Positions 31,858-39,621 of a stretch of DNA of 64,000 nucleotides are shown here, one piece after another. Source of the stretch: Marinimicrobium sp038419845. Its GTDB lineage: Bacteria > Pseudomonadota > Gammaproteobacteria > Pseudomonadales > Cellvibrionaceae. Each line of letters begins with the position of its first letter. Positions within the stretch are counted from its first letter, which is position 1. A model generated the notes under the pieces. That model was not told the origin of the DNA and did not search any database. It was given only the letters and a program-made list of their open reading frames with translations. Location of the stretch: NCBI RefSeq assembly GCF_038419845.1, contig NZ_JBCAQT010000005.1, forward strand, positions 186,001-250,000, in the 5' to 3' direction. The position numbers were made by a program, and so were the translations under genes.

Positions 31858-33252
31858 GCGCAGGCTCTTCATCGCTTTTCTGTTCACCTGCTCCTCGGGG
31901 CTGGGCCAATCTACCTTCCTGGTTTCGCACTTGACGATGCCAGACGTTCCCAGGCGAAGGCGCCATCGCTGGGCCGATGAGTAGCCCTGGCTGACTTCAG
32001 AAGTGACCAGTAATAGATCGTAGTCATGTTGCTTATCGATGGGGTGGGCCTCAACGGCAGAGGACGGGTCATCCTTGTCAGCCCAGGTGAACACTTTGTT
32101 TCTGGTCGCCTGGATCAATGAGCAGAGCTCCTCGCAGTCCAGGCTGAGACGCTCTTGAATGTGGTTCTCAACCAGCGCGGCTTTATCCAGGTTCAACATT
32201 GAACGGAAGCAGATGATCTGGCGCTCTTCATTGGCGGCCCAGGTACTGGAGTGGTCAAGAATCAGTTGCGGCAAGTCGGGCCGTTTACGGTAGTCCAGCC
32301 ATACACTCTGCAAGGCGAGCAGCTGGTGGGTGTATGGCATCAACAAACGAATCTTCCAGCGTGGCCGCCCCTTGCGCAACCAGTCTGTGAGGCGCGTTAT
32401 CATGTCATCGCGCAGCAAGTCCCGGAGCGCATAGGTCAGCGCAATGGCAAGAAGCAGAGCCAGGGACAGCTGCTGACTGTTGGCGCGGGTATTGAACAGG
32501 AAGTAGGTGAATAATGACATGACGAGCATCGTCGTCACGGCTTTGACCAACTTTCGCGTTCCTGAGCCTAATTCGCTCACCTTGGAGCGCAGCACGACCG
32601 GGAACTCCAGCAACCTCAGGTATAGACTCATACGGTTCCAGAGGCGGGTCGGGCTGCCACGGAAATCCGGCTCGTACTTCAACTCGCGCCGGTATCGGTA
32701 CTCCTGCTCCAGAAACGCCCCGATGGACTGTTTCAGCTCATGATCGAGTTCCGAGAACCCATCCATGGCCATACACTCAAGCAGGAACTGTTCCGCGTGC
32801 CAGGAAAAATAAACGTCCACCAGTCGAAAGTAACGATGATGGCTATCTTGCTCCGGGCTGGACTTTCGTAGCCGCCGGGCGAAGTTCTGGATCAACCGAA
32901 GGGCGCGCCTTACGGGCTCGTTTGCCAGCTCCGCGGTCAGAATCTGTTGGCGCAGATGGTCTATCGACGCTCGGTACTGGAACAGCCAGGACCCATACTG
33001 GATTTCATAGTGTGGTGAGAGCAGGGTGAACGAGTTTCCAGACTTTCCGGCCCGGTTTTTGTCAGGGTGCCCCAGAAGACGAAAGCGATGTTCCAGGGCC
33101 TTGAAAAAGAATTGCTGCTCAGACAGCGTCCACTCCGAAAACCGCCCTTCATAGGGCGTAAACAGGTAGAGCTCGACTCTGTACTTCCCTGGCCGCTTCA
33201 ACGCACGTGTAAACTGCAGACGGTAATCGCCTTTGCGCCTTAGTGAAAACAC
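31837..33252 (-). CDS. Membrane protein of unknown function
   Basis: A 471-residue protein starting at GTG 33252 (AGGGGGTGTC before it). There are two adjacent hydrophobic helices at about residues 240-285 (TTMLVMSLFTYFLF and LALLLAIALTYAL). The long, charged cytoplasmic N-terminal part is rich in Arg, Glu and aromatic residues, and the C-terminal part ends in a basic tail. No known family or catalytic motif was recognised. It converges with the TauE/SafE gene and shares its terminator, so it is not part of that operon. Confidence 0.65.
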   Translation of the reverse strand: MFSLRRKGDYRLQFTRALKRPGKYRVELYLFTPYEGRFSEWTLSEQQFFFKALEHRFRLLGHPDKNRAGKSGNSFTLLSPHYEIQYGSWLFQYRASIDHLRQQILTAELANEPVRRALRLIQNFARRLRKSSPEQDSHHRYFRLVDVYFSWHAEQFLLECMAMDGFSELDHELKQSIGAFLEQEYRYRRELKYEPDFRGSPTRLWNRMSLYLRLLEFPVVLRSKVSELGSGTRKLVKAVTTMLVMSLFTYFLFNTRANSQQLSLALLLAIALTYALRDLLRDDMITRLTDWLRKGRPRWKIRLLMPYTHQLLALQSVWLDYRKRPDLPQLILDHSSTWAANEERQIICFRSMLNLDKAALVENHIQERLSLDCEELCSLIQATRNKVFTWADKDDPSSAVEAHPIDKQHDYDLLLVTSEVSQGYSSAQRWRLRLGTSGIVKCETRKVDWPSPEEQVNRKAMKSLRNRFRQR

Positions 33253-33370
33253 GACACCCCCTGTACACTCCTAATCATCACATTGCTGATAGCTATTGGC
33301 TTCAAATGCCAAGTGGCGAGTTTACCGTGTTCCAGCCCGGAGTGCCCATAGCGTTGATGGTCTTATACGA

Positions 33371-33472
33371 ATTTATCCGCCACAACGGGGCTATCGGTGC
33401 CATCATGCCCAAACCGGAAGACATGCCGCTGCCAATGTGGCATTGTTCGCCCTAGTGGGCGCAAGAAAATAA
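33371..33472 (+). pseudogene. Remnant of a VOC (glyoxalase-like) gene with internal deletion
   Basis: This stretch matches the truncated VOC gene at 36433-36687 at both ends: the FIRHN..GAIMPKPEDMP part, then the FALVGARK end. About 133 bases between 'ATGTGGCA' and 'TTCGCCCTAGTGGG' are missing. The deletion is not a multiple of three, so the frame stops early at 33453. The downstream VOC gene is intact in both copies. This is the decayed copy. Confidence 0.75.
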
Positions 33473-33491
33473 CTCACACAAAGGAGTCGAT

Positions 33492-33989
33492 ATGACCAAC
33501 TTCGTTACCTGCCTGTGGTTCGACCACGGCGAAGCCCGCAAGGCGGCCGAGTTTTATGCCAAAACCTTTCCTGACAGCTCCATCGACCGGGTCAACGCCG
33601 CGCCCGGCGACTTTCCTGGCGGCCAGGAAGGTGCTGAGCTAACCGTCGAATTCACAGTGCTCGGCCGGCCGTTCCTCGGTCTTAACGGTGGTCCGAATGT
33701 TACGCCGAATGAGTCCGTCAGCTTCATGGTGGTCACCGAAAACCAGGAAGAGACGGACCACTACTGGAACATCATCATCACCAATGGCGGCGAGGAGGTC
33801 GACTGCGGTTGGTGTAAGGACCGATGGGGCTTTGCATGGCAGATCACGCCACAACGGCTGCTTGACCTGATAGCGAGTGATGATCGGGCCGAGGCCCAGC
33901 ACGCCTTCGAAGCGATGATGACCATGAAGAAGATCGATATCGCCGCCCTTGATGCTGCTGTGGCCGAATCTGGGGATACGCAAGAGTAA
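33492..33989 (+). CDS. VOC superfamily PhnB-like protein, copy 1
   Basis: A 165-residue protein of the PhnB/'3-demethylubiquinone-9 3-methyltransferase' (DUF) subgroup of VOC proteins. It has the start VTCLWFDHGEARKAAEFY, the AELTVEFTVLGRPFLGLNGG strand pair and the DRWGFAWQITPQRL end typical of the group. No catalytic role is established for most members, and the metal-binding residues of true glyoxalases are not all evident. RBS AAAGGAG. Near-identical to the gene at 36710-37195, differing in a few residues and in the C-terminal five residues. Confidence 0.85.
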   Translation: MTNFVTCLWFDHGEARKAAEFYAKTFPDSSIDRVNAAPGDFPGGQEGAELTVEFTVLGRPFLGLNGGPNVTPNESVSFMVVTENQEETDHYWNIIITNGGEEVDCGWCKDRWGFAWQITPQRLLDLIASDDRAEAQHAFEAMMTMKKIDIAALDAAVAESGDTQE

Positions 33990-34102
33990 ATCCTTCTGAT
34001 CTGCCCACCTGGTATCCATCGGGTGGGGGCTCCCGCTCAGACATACCCTCATGGTTGTCGTTACAGGCAACCATGAGCATCTGTGAAAATACAGTGACGA
34101 TG

Positions 34103-34507
34103 TCAGTTCTCTAACAGTTCGGGACGTTGTTTTATGAGCGCTTTCTTCACTGCATAATTCGCAAGCATTAATAGCAAAAAGTGCAATGGTGCGATGATGG
34201 CAAGGCCGACAGCAAGGAACATTATGGGAAGGTCGTTGGCCATCGCCGTCGGAGTGCCCAGCAAAACGCTGGCTAGAATATCACCGGCCAGAGCAAGAAA
34301 GATCAGCTTCCACTTCTCGTCATCACCGATGATTCTGGCGTTCTTCGTTGAAAAAGTATAAAAGCACCAGTAGGCAATACCCATAAGTATGGGCGCGTTG
34401 AGGCCTATGGAACTGCCGGCCCCCATAAGACTTATCGCTATGCCCGCTGCCGCCATCACTAGCGTGTAGGTAACGGTAAAACGAATAAAGAATCCAAGTT
34501 TACTCAT
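34103..34507 (-). CDS. Small four-helix membrane protein (ABZJ_00895-like)
   Basis: A 134-residue protein starting at ATG 34507 (AAGGA site). It has four hydrophobic helices: residues about 5-30, 34-52, 64-84 and 93-118, the second ending in FYTFSTKNAR. Length and layout resemble the ABZJ_00895 family of unknown function; this resemblance is from memory and not verified. It lies between the two VOC copies and points opposite to them. Confidence 0.6.
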   Translation of the reverse strand: MSKLGFFIRFTVTYTLVMAAAGIAISLMGAGSSIGLNAPILMGIAYWCFYTFSTKNARIIGDDEKWKLIFLALAGDILASVLLGTPTAMANDLPIMFLAVGLAIIAPLHFLLLMLANYAVKKALIKQRPELLEN

Positions 34508-34602
34508 TGTCAATCCTTGTGGAGTTTGCAGTTCCGACCCGGTCCCTTAGTTCTAAAATAATACCATCCTATCAGGTGTCAGGTTCTACTAAAGCACTAC
34601 AA

Positions 34603-35709
34603 CTACATTGCACTACCAGGAAAGAAAATACTCTTTGTCTGCTTTTCTTGCATCAAGGCGATCATTACTTTTGAAAATTCTTGGGGCCTCCGTTCCAGGA
34701 GAGCGAGTCGATCCACATATTCCTTTATAAGAGGCTCCACCAGGAAATAGACCATATTGGCGCCATTCAGGTCAAAACGTAACAAGCGCCAAAGCCTGGG
34801 GCTAGCCTGGTTGAGTCGCCGGCTGGCGTCCCCGGCTCGGTCCAGAACGCCCTGGGTTTGCAAGAGCTTGAGTAGAGCTCCTCCCAGTCCTCCTCTTAAG
34901 CCGCGCATATGGCTGCGTAGCTTGGCAATGTCCCGTTTGGTGGCGTTCAGTCCTGGCCCTTGTGTCATCAGCTTTTTACAGATGGTAGCAGCGAGTACTG
35001 CTCCCATAGCCGAAGCCAGTTTTTTGCCAATCTGCTTTCCGGCGAAACGTTTGGAGGGGTTCTTAAGAAGATTGATCGCTTCGCTCAGGTCTATCTGATC
35101 GACGTCTTTGATAATGCCCATTGAGACCGCTTTGATAAGCGACACAGTGTTGACCGACTCCGGTAGCTTGAGGGCTCCATCCTGGTAAGCGCTTCGCAGT
35201 ACCCACTCAGGGATAACGGCGGTGTACTCGTTAACAATGGTGAGCACCGCCTGCGAGAGCGGGTTGTCCAGAGTGTCGATTTCAAAGTTGACCAGCTTTT
35301 CGAAACAGGTGGTGGCGAACTCATAGGCGGCCAGGTTTTCCTCGCCAACGTTCTGAAATGCGTCGTCACCGCCCAGCATAAGCCCTTCGCCGGTACGCTC
35401 AATACCGCCGGCCAGGTTCTGAGCTCGTCCTACCGTTTGGTGGCGGATGCCGTCCACCACCCCGGCAAGGGTGGGTGAAAACTGATCAATCGGCTGTAGA
35501 GCCTCTTGAAAAGTGCTCGGTTTGGTCAGGTTTCGGTAAGTGGGGCCGTGGCAGCCGAAGTTGCATTCTTTCCAGGCAGTTTCAGCCGCGCCTCCCCTGA
35601 CAAAGAAATTGATATTGGAAGTAGGCAGGTCAGACCTGCCCTTTAAGTAGCGTTTGACGCCAAGTTCGCTGATGAGGGTCCCGTCGTACGTACTATCCGT
35701 GTTGGCCAT
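34603..35709 (-). CDS. Unknown protein with N-terminal YDG-LISEL module
   Basis: A 368-residue protein with no signal peptide. It begins MANTDSTYDGTLISELGVKR. The same N-terminal motif (S-x-Y-D-G-x-L-I-S-E-L-x-V-K-R-Y) starts the short protein at 38000-38212, with unrelated sequence after it. The centre has a Gly/Cys pair (WKECNFGCHG). Around residues 220-250 an amphipathic stretch (GKKLASAMGAVLAATICKKL) might insert in a membrane. A Gly/Arg/Leu-rich region follows. It lies 12 bases after a lipoprotein gene in the same operon. A shared N-terminus with variable remainder, paired with a small partner, is reminiscent of polymorphic effectors, but no toxin motif was recognised. RBS GGGAGG. Confidence 0.6.
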   Translation of the reverse strand: MANTDSTYDGTLISELGVKRYLKGRSDLPTSNINFFVRGGAAETAWKECNFGCHGPTYRNLTKPSTFQEALQPIDQFSPTLAGVVDGIRHQTVGRAQNLAGGIERTGEGLMLGGDDAFQNVGEENLAAYEFATTCFEKLVNFEIDTLDNPLSQAVLTIVNEYTAVIPEWVLRSAYQDGALKLPESVNTVSLIKAVSMGIIKDVDQIDLSEAINLLKNPSKRFAGKQIGKKLASAMGAVLAATICKKLMTQGPGLNATKRDIAKLRSHMRGLRGGLGGALLKLLQTQGVLDRAGDASRRLNQASPRLWRLLRFDLNGANMVYFLVEPLIKEYVDRLALLERRPQEFSKVMIALMQEKQTKSIFFPGSAM

Positions 35710-35721
35710 ATATCCTCCCGG

Positions 35722-36276
35722 CTATTGAATACGAATGCTTTTAAGAAAGCGCTCCTTGTGATCCTGAGCATTGCCGATATCATCATCGCTCAAGCTGAAT
35801 GCTACAAAAACGTCATGAGGGTTGCTCTTTACCTTGGCGACGGTCAACTCATATCGCGTTTCCCCAAGGAAATGGTCATCCCACGTTGCTGTTTCAGCGG
35901 GAAACCGTCCGATCAAGTCAGACGTTCTGGTAAAGTTTTTGATGCTATCTTTCTCTTTTACCTGAAACTCACTGAGAAGGCGGTCGGCGACGTAGTCCAG
36001 CTCTAACGTCTTATCTTCAGAAATCAGGATGGTAATAGTCGAAAACTCTGAGATATCGAGACCAATGCCTCGACTGGTGTATATGGAAGGGGAGTCGTCG
36101 TAGGAAAATGACCAGCTGTCCGGATAGGCAAAACTGACACCTTTCTCCTCGTACTTCTGGTAGCTATCAGGACTCGCTACGTGATCGCTACTGTCGCCCT
36201 GATCATCGGTGCAGGCGACAACTAGCGTCAATAAGAATAGTAGAGTGGCGTGGAGCGATCGTTTAGCAGTGTCCAT
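35722..36276 (-). CDS. Lipoprotein paired with the YDG-LISEL protein, copy 1
   Basis: A 184-residue protein starting at ATG 36276; a TTG 13 codons earlier gives no better signal. Lipobox LVVAC followed by an acidic linker. The mature domain begins YEEKGVSFAYPDSWSF and has alternating strands to the end, resembling the PsbP/DcrB-like fold ('F-x-Y-P-x-x-W'). It is a diverged paralogue of the lipoprotein at 37429-37983: both have V-A-Y/F-A-Y-P-x-S/T-W, D-E/L-F-Q-V/I-K, and S-D-x-D-I-x. Precedes the YDG-LISEL gene by 12 bases. Confidence 0.7.
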   Translation of the reverse strand: MDTAKRSLHATLLFLLTLVVACTDDQGDSSDHVASPDSYQKYEEKGVSFAYPDSWSFSYDDSPSIYTSRGIGLDISEFSTITILISEDKTLELDYVADRLLSEFQVKEKDSIKNFTRTSDLIGRFPAETATWDDHFLGETRYELTVAKVKSNPHDVFVAFSLSDDDIGNAQDHKERFLKSIRIQ

Positions 36277-36432
36277 ATCAGAGGCCAAGCTCTTTTCCCT
36301 GGTTGGTAGGTGCAAGGGTCAACGGCCGTTATAATAAATGCGTAGCAACCCTGGTTGCAATACCTAGCTTCACGCACCTAGCCGATCCATTGCTTGGATG
36401 CGCCGGAAGTCGACCTGACTTAGAGGAAAGCC

Positions 36433-36687
36433 ATGCCCAACAAACACAGCAAATTTATCCGCCACAATAGGGTTGTCGGCGCCATCATGCCCAAACCAGA
36501 GGACATGCCGCAGCCAATGTGGCAGTACTATTTCCGTTGCGCCAATATCGACATCGCCTGTAAGACCATCACCGACAAGGGCGGGGAGATTCTGCTTGGA
36601 CCCGAAGAAACCCCCGGTGAAGAATACATGGTCAAAGGTCTCGATCCTCAGGGGGCCATGTTCTCCCTGGTGGGCGCAAGAAAATAA
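36433..36687 (+). CDS. Truncated VOC (glyoxalase-like) protein
   Basis: An 84-residue frame with an AGAGGAAAG ribosome site. The sequence GAIMPKPEDMPQPMWQYYF, IDIACKTITDKGGEILLGP and GLDPQGAMFSLVGARK corresponds to the C-terminal half of a two-domain VOC protein; the usual N-terminal half is missing. It may be a remnant or a half-size protein that dimerises. The stop is 22 bases before the intact PhnB-like gene. A deleted copy of the same pair is at 33371-33989. Confidence 0.65.
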   Translation: MPNKHSKFIRHNRVVGAIMPKPEDMPQPMWQYYFRCANIDIACKTITDKGGEILLGPEETPGEEYMVKGLDPQGAMFSLVGARK

Positions 36688-36709
36688 CTGACACAAAAGG
36701 AGCGAATAT

Positions 36710-37195
36710 ATGACCAACTTCGTTACCTGCCTGTGGTTCCACCACGGCGAAGCCCGCAAGGCGGCCGAGTTTTATGCCAAAACCTTTCCCGACAGCTCTA
36801 TCGAGCGGGTCAACACAGCCCCCGGCGACTTTCCTGGCGGCCAGAAAGGGACTGAGCTAACCGTCGAATTCACAGTGCTCGGCCGGTCGTTCCTCGGCCT
36901 TAACGGTGGTCCGAATGTTACGCCGAATGAGTCCGTCAGCTTCATGGTGGTCACCGAAAACCAGGAAGAGACGGACCACTACTGGAATACCATCATCGCC
37001 AGTGGCGGCGAGGAGGTCGACTGCGGCTGGTGTAAGGACCGATGGGGCTTTGCATGGCAGATCACGCCGCAGCGGCTGCTTGACCTGATAACGAGTGATA
37101 ATCGGGCCGAGGCCCAGCGCGCCTTCGAAGCGATGATGACAATGAAGAAGATCGATATCGCCGCCCTCGACGCAGCAGTGGCCGAGCCTTCCTGA
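36710..37195 (+). CDS. VOC superfamily PhnB-like protein, copy 2
   Basis: A 161-residue protein nearly identical to copy 1 at 33492-33989, with the same VTCLWFHHGEARKAAEFY start and DRWGFAWQITPQRL end. Differences are scattered single residues (for example FDHG to FHHG, AGDF region unchanged, Ala to Thr near LLDLITSDN) and a shorter C-terminus. Both copies keep intact frames, so the duplication is recent or both are used. RBS AAAAGGAG. Confidence 0.85.
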   Translation: MTNFVTCLWFHHGEARKAAEFYAKTFPDSSIERVNTAPGDFPGGQKGTELTVEFTVLGRSFLGLNGGPNVTPNESVSFMVVTENQEETDHYWNTIIASGGEEVDCGWCKDRWGFAWQITPQRLLDLITSDNRAEAQRAFEAMMTMKKIDIAALDAAVAEPS

Positions 37196-37428
37196 TCGAG
37201 GGCGAGCCGTAGGGAGGGGCTATCGATGCCGGGCTTTCCAGCCAGTGGAATGGTGTTCGGTCATTGCCGTATTGCTGTATGTTTGTGATAACCCGCACAG
37301 CTTGGAAAGTTGCTCATATCACGTTCCCATTCACCGTTGTGGCAAGACTGGTCTGGTAGTATGCTCTCCAGCAGTGCGGAGCCGGGTATCCAGCCTCCGC
37401 ATTTGGAATTCCGTCAAAGGGACTATCG

Positions 37429-37983
37429 ATGACCTCCATTCGATCAAAATTATCTATAGCTTTTCTGTTGGTAGCCACGGCTATCGCTGGCTGTAACGCC
37501 GATTCCGACGCAGACTCCCAGGATGCAGAAGTTCCCTCCGATTATTCGCACTACCGAAAGGGTGATATCAGCGTTGCCTACCCCAGCACTTGGACCTTCT
37601 TCTTTGATGACAGGGCGTCCTTGTACGCTGATCGAGAAGTCAACTTCAAAGTGTCGGATTTTTCAACGGCCCGCATACTAATTCTCAATGAGCACCAGAG
37701 AAGTACGGAAAGTGTGGTAGACCATTTTGTAGATGAATTTCAGATTAAAAGCGACTCACTTTTGATCAACTACGAAAGGTCCTCCACTACAATAGCCGGA
37801 TTTTCTGGCGAACGAATAACCTGGTCAGACACTCTGGCAGGGCAATCCGACTTCGAGTTCACTGTTATCAAGGTCCAGGATGAACCCTATGATACCTTTG
37901 TCACTTTCAATCTCAGTGACGAAGACATCCCAAAGAATGAGGTTCACAAGGCCCACTTCGTACAAAGTATCCAACTAGACTGA
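37429..37983 (+). CDS. Lipoprotein paired with the YDG-LISEL protein, copy 2
   Basis: A 184-residue lipoprotein with signal MTSIRSKLSIAFLLVATAIA, lipobox IAGC and an Asp/Ser-rich linker. The mature domain begins YRKGDISVAYPSTWTFFFDD and is a diverged paralogue of the lipoprotein at 35722-36276, with the same strand order and length. It precedes the truncated YDG-LISEL gene by 16 bases, the same order as copy 1. RBS AAAGGGA. Confidence 0.75.
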   Translation: MTSIRSKLSIAFLLVATAIAGCNADSDADSQDAEVPSDYSHYRKGDISVAYPSTWTFFFDDRASLYADREVNFKVSDFSTARILILNEHQRSTESVVDHFVDEFQIKSDSLLINYERSSTTIAGFSGERITWSDTLAGQSDFEFTVIKVQDEPYDTFVTFNLSDEDIPKNEVHKAHFVQSIQLD

Positions 37984-37999
37984 TAAAGAGGGATTTACA

Positions 38000-38212
38000 A
38001 TGTCTACCACGGAAAGTAGCTACGACGGCTCACTCATCAGTGAGCTCGATGTTAAGCGCTACTGTCGTGCGGTTAACCCTCAGAAACAGAAAGGACTGGT
38101 TCAGCATATCGTCGGCACCGATTATTTGGCCAAGAATGTAAATACCATCTACGCCAATCAATTGGTGGAAATTATACTTCTAAGTGTTGAAAATCGTTAT
38201 TTGATCAATTAG
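38000..38212 (+). CDS. Short protein with N-terminal YDG-LISEL module, probably truncated
   Basis: A 70-residue protein beginning MSTTESSYDGSLISELDVKR, closely matching the first 22 residues of the 368-residue protein at 34603-35709. After KRY the sequence is unrelated (CRAVNPQKQKGLVQ to ENRYLIN). It may be a truncated copy or a short orphan member of the family. RBS AGAGGG. Follows the paired lipoprotein gene by 16 bases. Confidence 0.6.
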   Translation: MSTTESSYDGSLISELDVKRYCRAVNPQKQKGLVQHIVGTDYLAKNVNTIYANQLVEIILLSVENRYLIN

Positions 38213-38367
38213 CATCTAATACTAGCTTACCTATACAAAACGACAAGGAGGTGTTGCCACTAGCCTGAATATTCTTAGTTACCCAGTCTTGCCAAAAGAC
38301 AAAAACCTTGAATTTAAGTAGCTTCGTTTCAAGCCTATAACTAGATGGCATTTTTAAGGAGGAAACC

Positions 38368-38922
38368 ATGCTAAAAGCGCGCACTTTTACCCTTTCTTCA
38401 ATTTTTCTAATTTTTTGTTTTCCCTTTGGGGTACACGCTTCACAGTGCTACTACGCAGGCGGGTATGATCGTACGACTTATAATGATGGTTCGTCTACCA
38501 CGACACATTATCCGCAAGAATACTGTACGTCAGGGGAGAGATACTCAGCCAATAACCCGTACACGCAGGGTTCTGCGTGGTATCAGCGTTCTAATCCGTC
38601 ACAGAAATAGCAAGAGTGCTTGACAGAGGCGTATAGAATTAAGTCAGAATGCAACGACGCTTACGGAACATTGAATAATCTGTGTAGAGGAACTAACGCT
38701 ATTTTGGTTCGGTCTGGTGGAATCGCTGTGAAAAAGCTTCTCACCAAAATATCTGACGTTGTTGTCAGCGAAAAAGTGGTCCAATATACTAAAGAGGGTG
38801 CGACGATGGCGGGGCTTGCTGATTCAAACGCTGTTATTCCCTGCGGTGATTTAGATGAGAGGGCTACTGCTTATTGTAAGCAAGGGTCTGAGAAAATGAT
38901 CGCAGAATGCCACGAGATGTAA
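38368..38922 (+). pseudogene. Secreted Cys-containing protein interrupted by an in-frame amber codon
   Basis: The frame starts at ATG 38368 with an AAGGAGG site and a signal peptide (cleaved near VHA-SQCYY). It stops at TAG (38608-38610) after 80 residues, then continues open in the same frame to 38922: QECLTEAYRIKSECNDAY and on to KQGSEKMIAECHEM. The part after the stop begins without a ribosome site and carries regularly spaced cysteines like the part before it. The simplest reading is one 184-residue secreted protein broken by a nonsense mutation. Suppression of the stop or a short functional form cannot be excluded. Strongly AT-rich relative to core genes. Confidence 0.6.
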
Positions 38923-39011
38923 TGTTGTGCTTGGTGGGTCAAGAACTTCTTGGCCTACCCTCATGTTCACGGCAGCCTTGCTTGGTTTATTGATGAGTGG
39001 AGAGATTTAAT

Positions 39012-39326
39012 ATGAGTGCTTCCCGACCTTCTGATAAAGTAGATATAACAAGATTGAACAGAAAGAGTGAGGTTGCAGTACGGTATCGATCGGTGGGGAA
39101 ATTCCGCTCATTTACTGTTTTTGGTTTTCCACTAATAATACCGCTATTTTTTGTATTGGAAAGAGTTTTTCAAAATTTTTCTGATCCGGCTGTAGCGCTC
39201 CTCTCTTTTTTTGTGTACGTGGTTTTCAGTGCCTTGGTGTCGTTGTCAGTTTTGGAAAGAAAGATCGATATGGTTTTCGGGGAGCTAATTGATAGAGAGG
39301 GGGAGGACGATGACGGGATCTGTTAG
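39012..39326 (+). CDS. Small two-helix membrane protein
   Basis: A 104-residue protein starting at ATG 39012 (GGAGAG site). It has a basic N-terminus (KVDITRLNRKSEVAVRYRS), two hydrophobic helices at about residues 34-55 and 63-84, then an acidic end (REGEDDDGIC). Overlaps the next gene by 17 bases. No family recognised. AT-rich. Confidence 0.6.
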   Translation: MSASRPSDKVDITRLNRKSEVAVRYRSVGKFRSFTVFGFPLIIPLFFVLERVFQNFSDPAVALLSFFVYVVFSALVSLSVLERKIDMVFGELIDREGEDDDGIC

Positions 39327-39621
39327 AAAGACTTTCATGGCGGTTACTGTTTTTTTACTTTCCGTGTGCGCGGTATGGGGCGCACTATCCTATGTTGATA
39401 GGGATCCAGATAGAGCTGATTTTGGTGAAGGGAGCGTGGATAAGTTAGAGGAATATAAAGGGGCGAATAATGTTAGTGATGAGGAACCTAAAAAATCAAG
39501 AAAGCTTGATTCTGTTTCAAGCCTTGAAGAGAAGATTGAGGTTGAAGAGAGGCGGAGGGAGTCTTATGTCGAGGGGGGGTGTTTTGCTCTCAGCCGAATC
39601 ATTGTTGAACGCTTTGGATGA
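39310..39621 (+). CDS. Single-helix membrane protein with coiled-coil segment, possibly the 5' part of a split gene
   Basis: A 103-residue protein from ATG 39310 (GGGAGG site). One membrane helix at about residues 9-28, then a charged segment (KLDSVSSLEEKIEVEERRRE) with heptad character. Near the end the frame runs through a G7 tract (39573-39579) and stops at 39621. Shifting frame there joins it to the following ORF (39566-40345). The two may therefore have been one protein with a membrane anchor, coiled coil and ankyrin-like repeats. Confidence 0.5.
   Translation: MTGSVRKTFMAVTVFLLSVCAVWGALSYVDRDPDRADFGEGSVDKLEEYKGANNVSDEEPKKSRKLDSVSSLEEKIEVEERRRESYVEGGCFALSRIIVERFG

Noticed and set aside
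38608..38610. Amber codon as a pyrrolysine site
   Set aside because: No pyrrolysine genes are seen and gammaproteobacteria rarely use it; a nonsense mutation or suppression is simpler.
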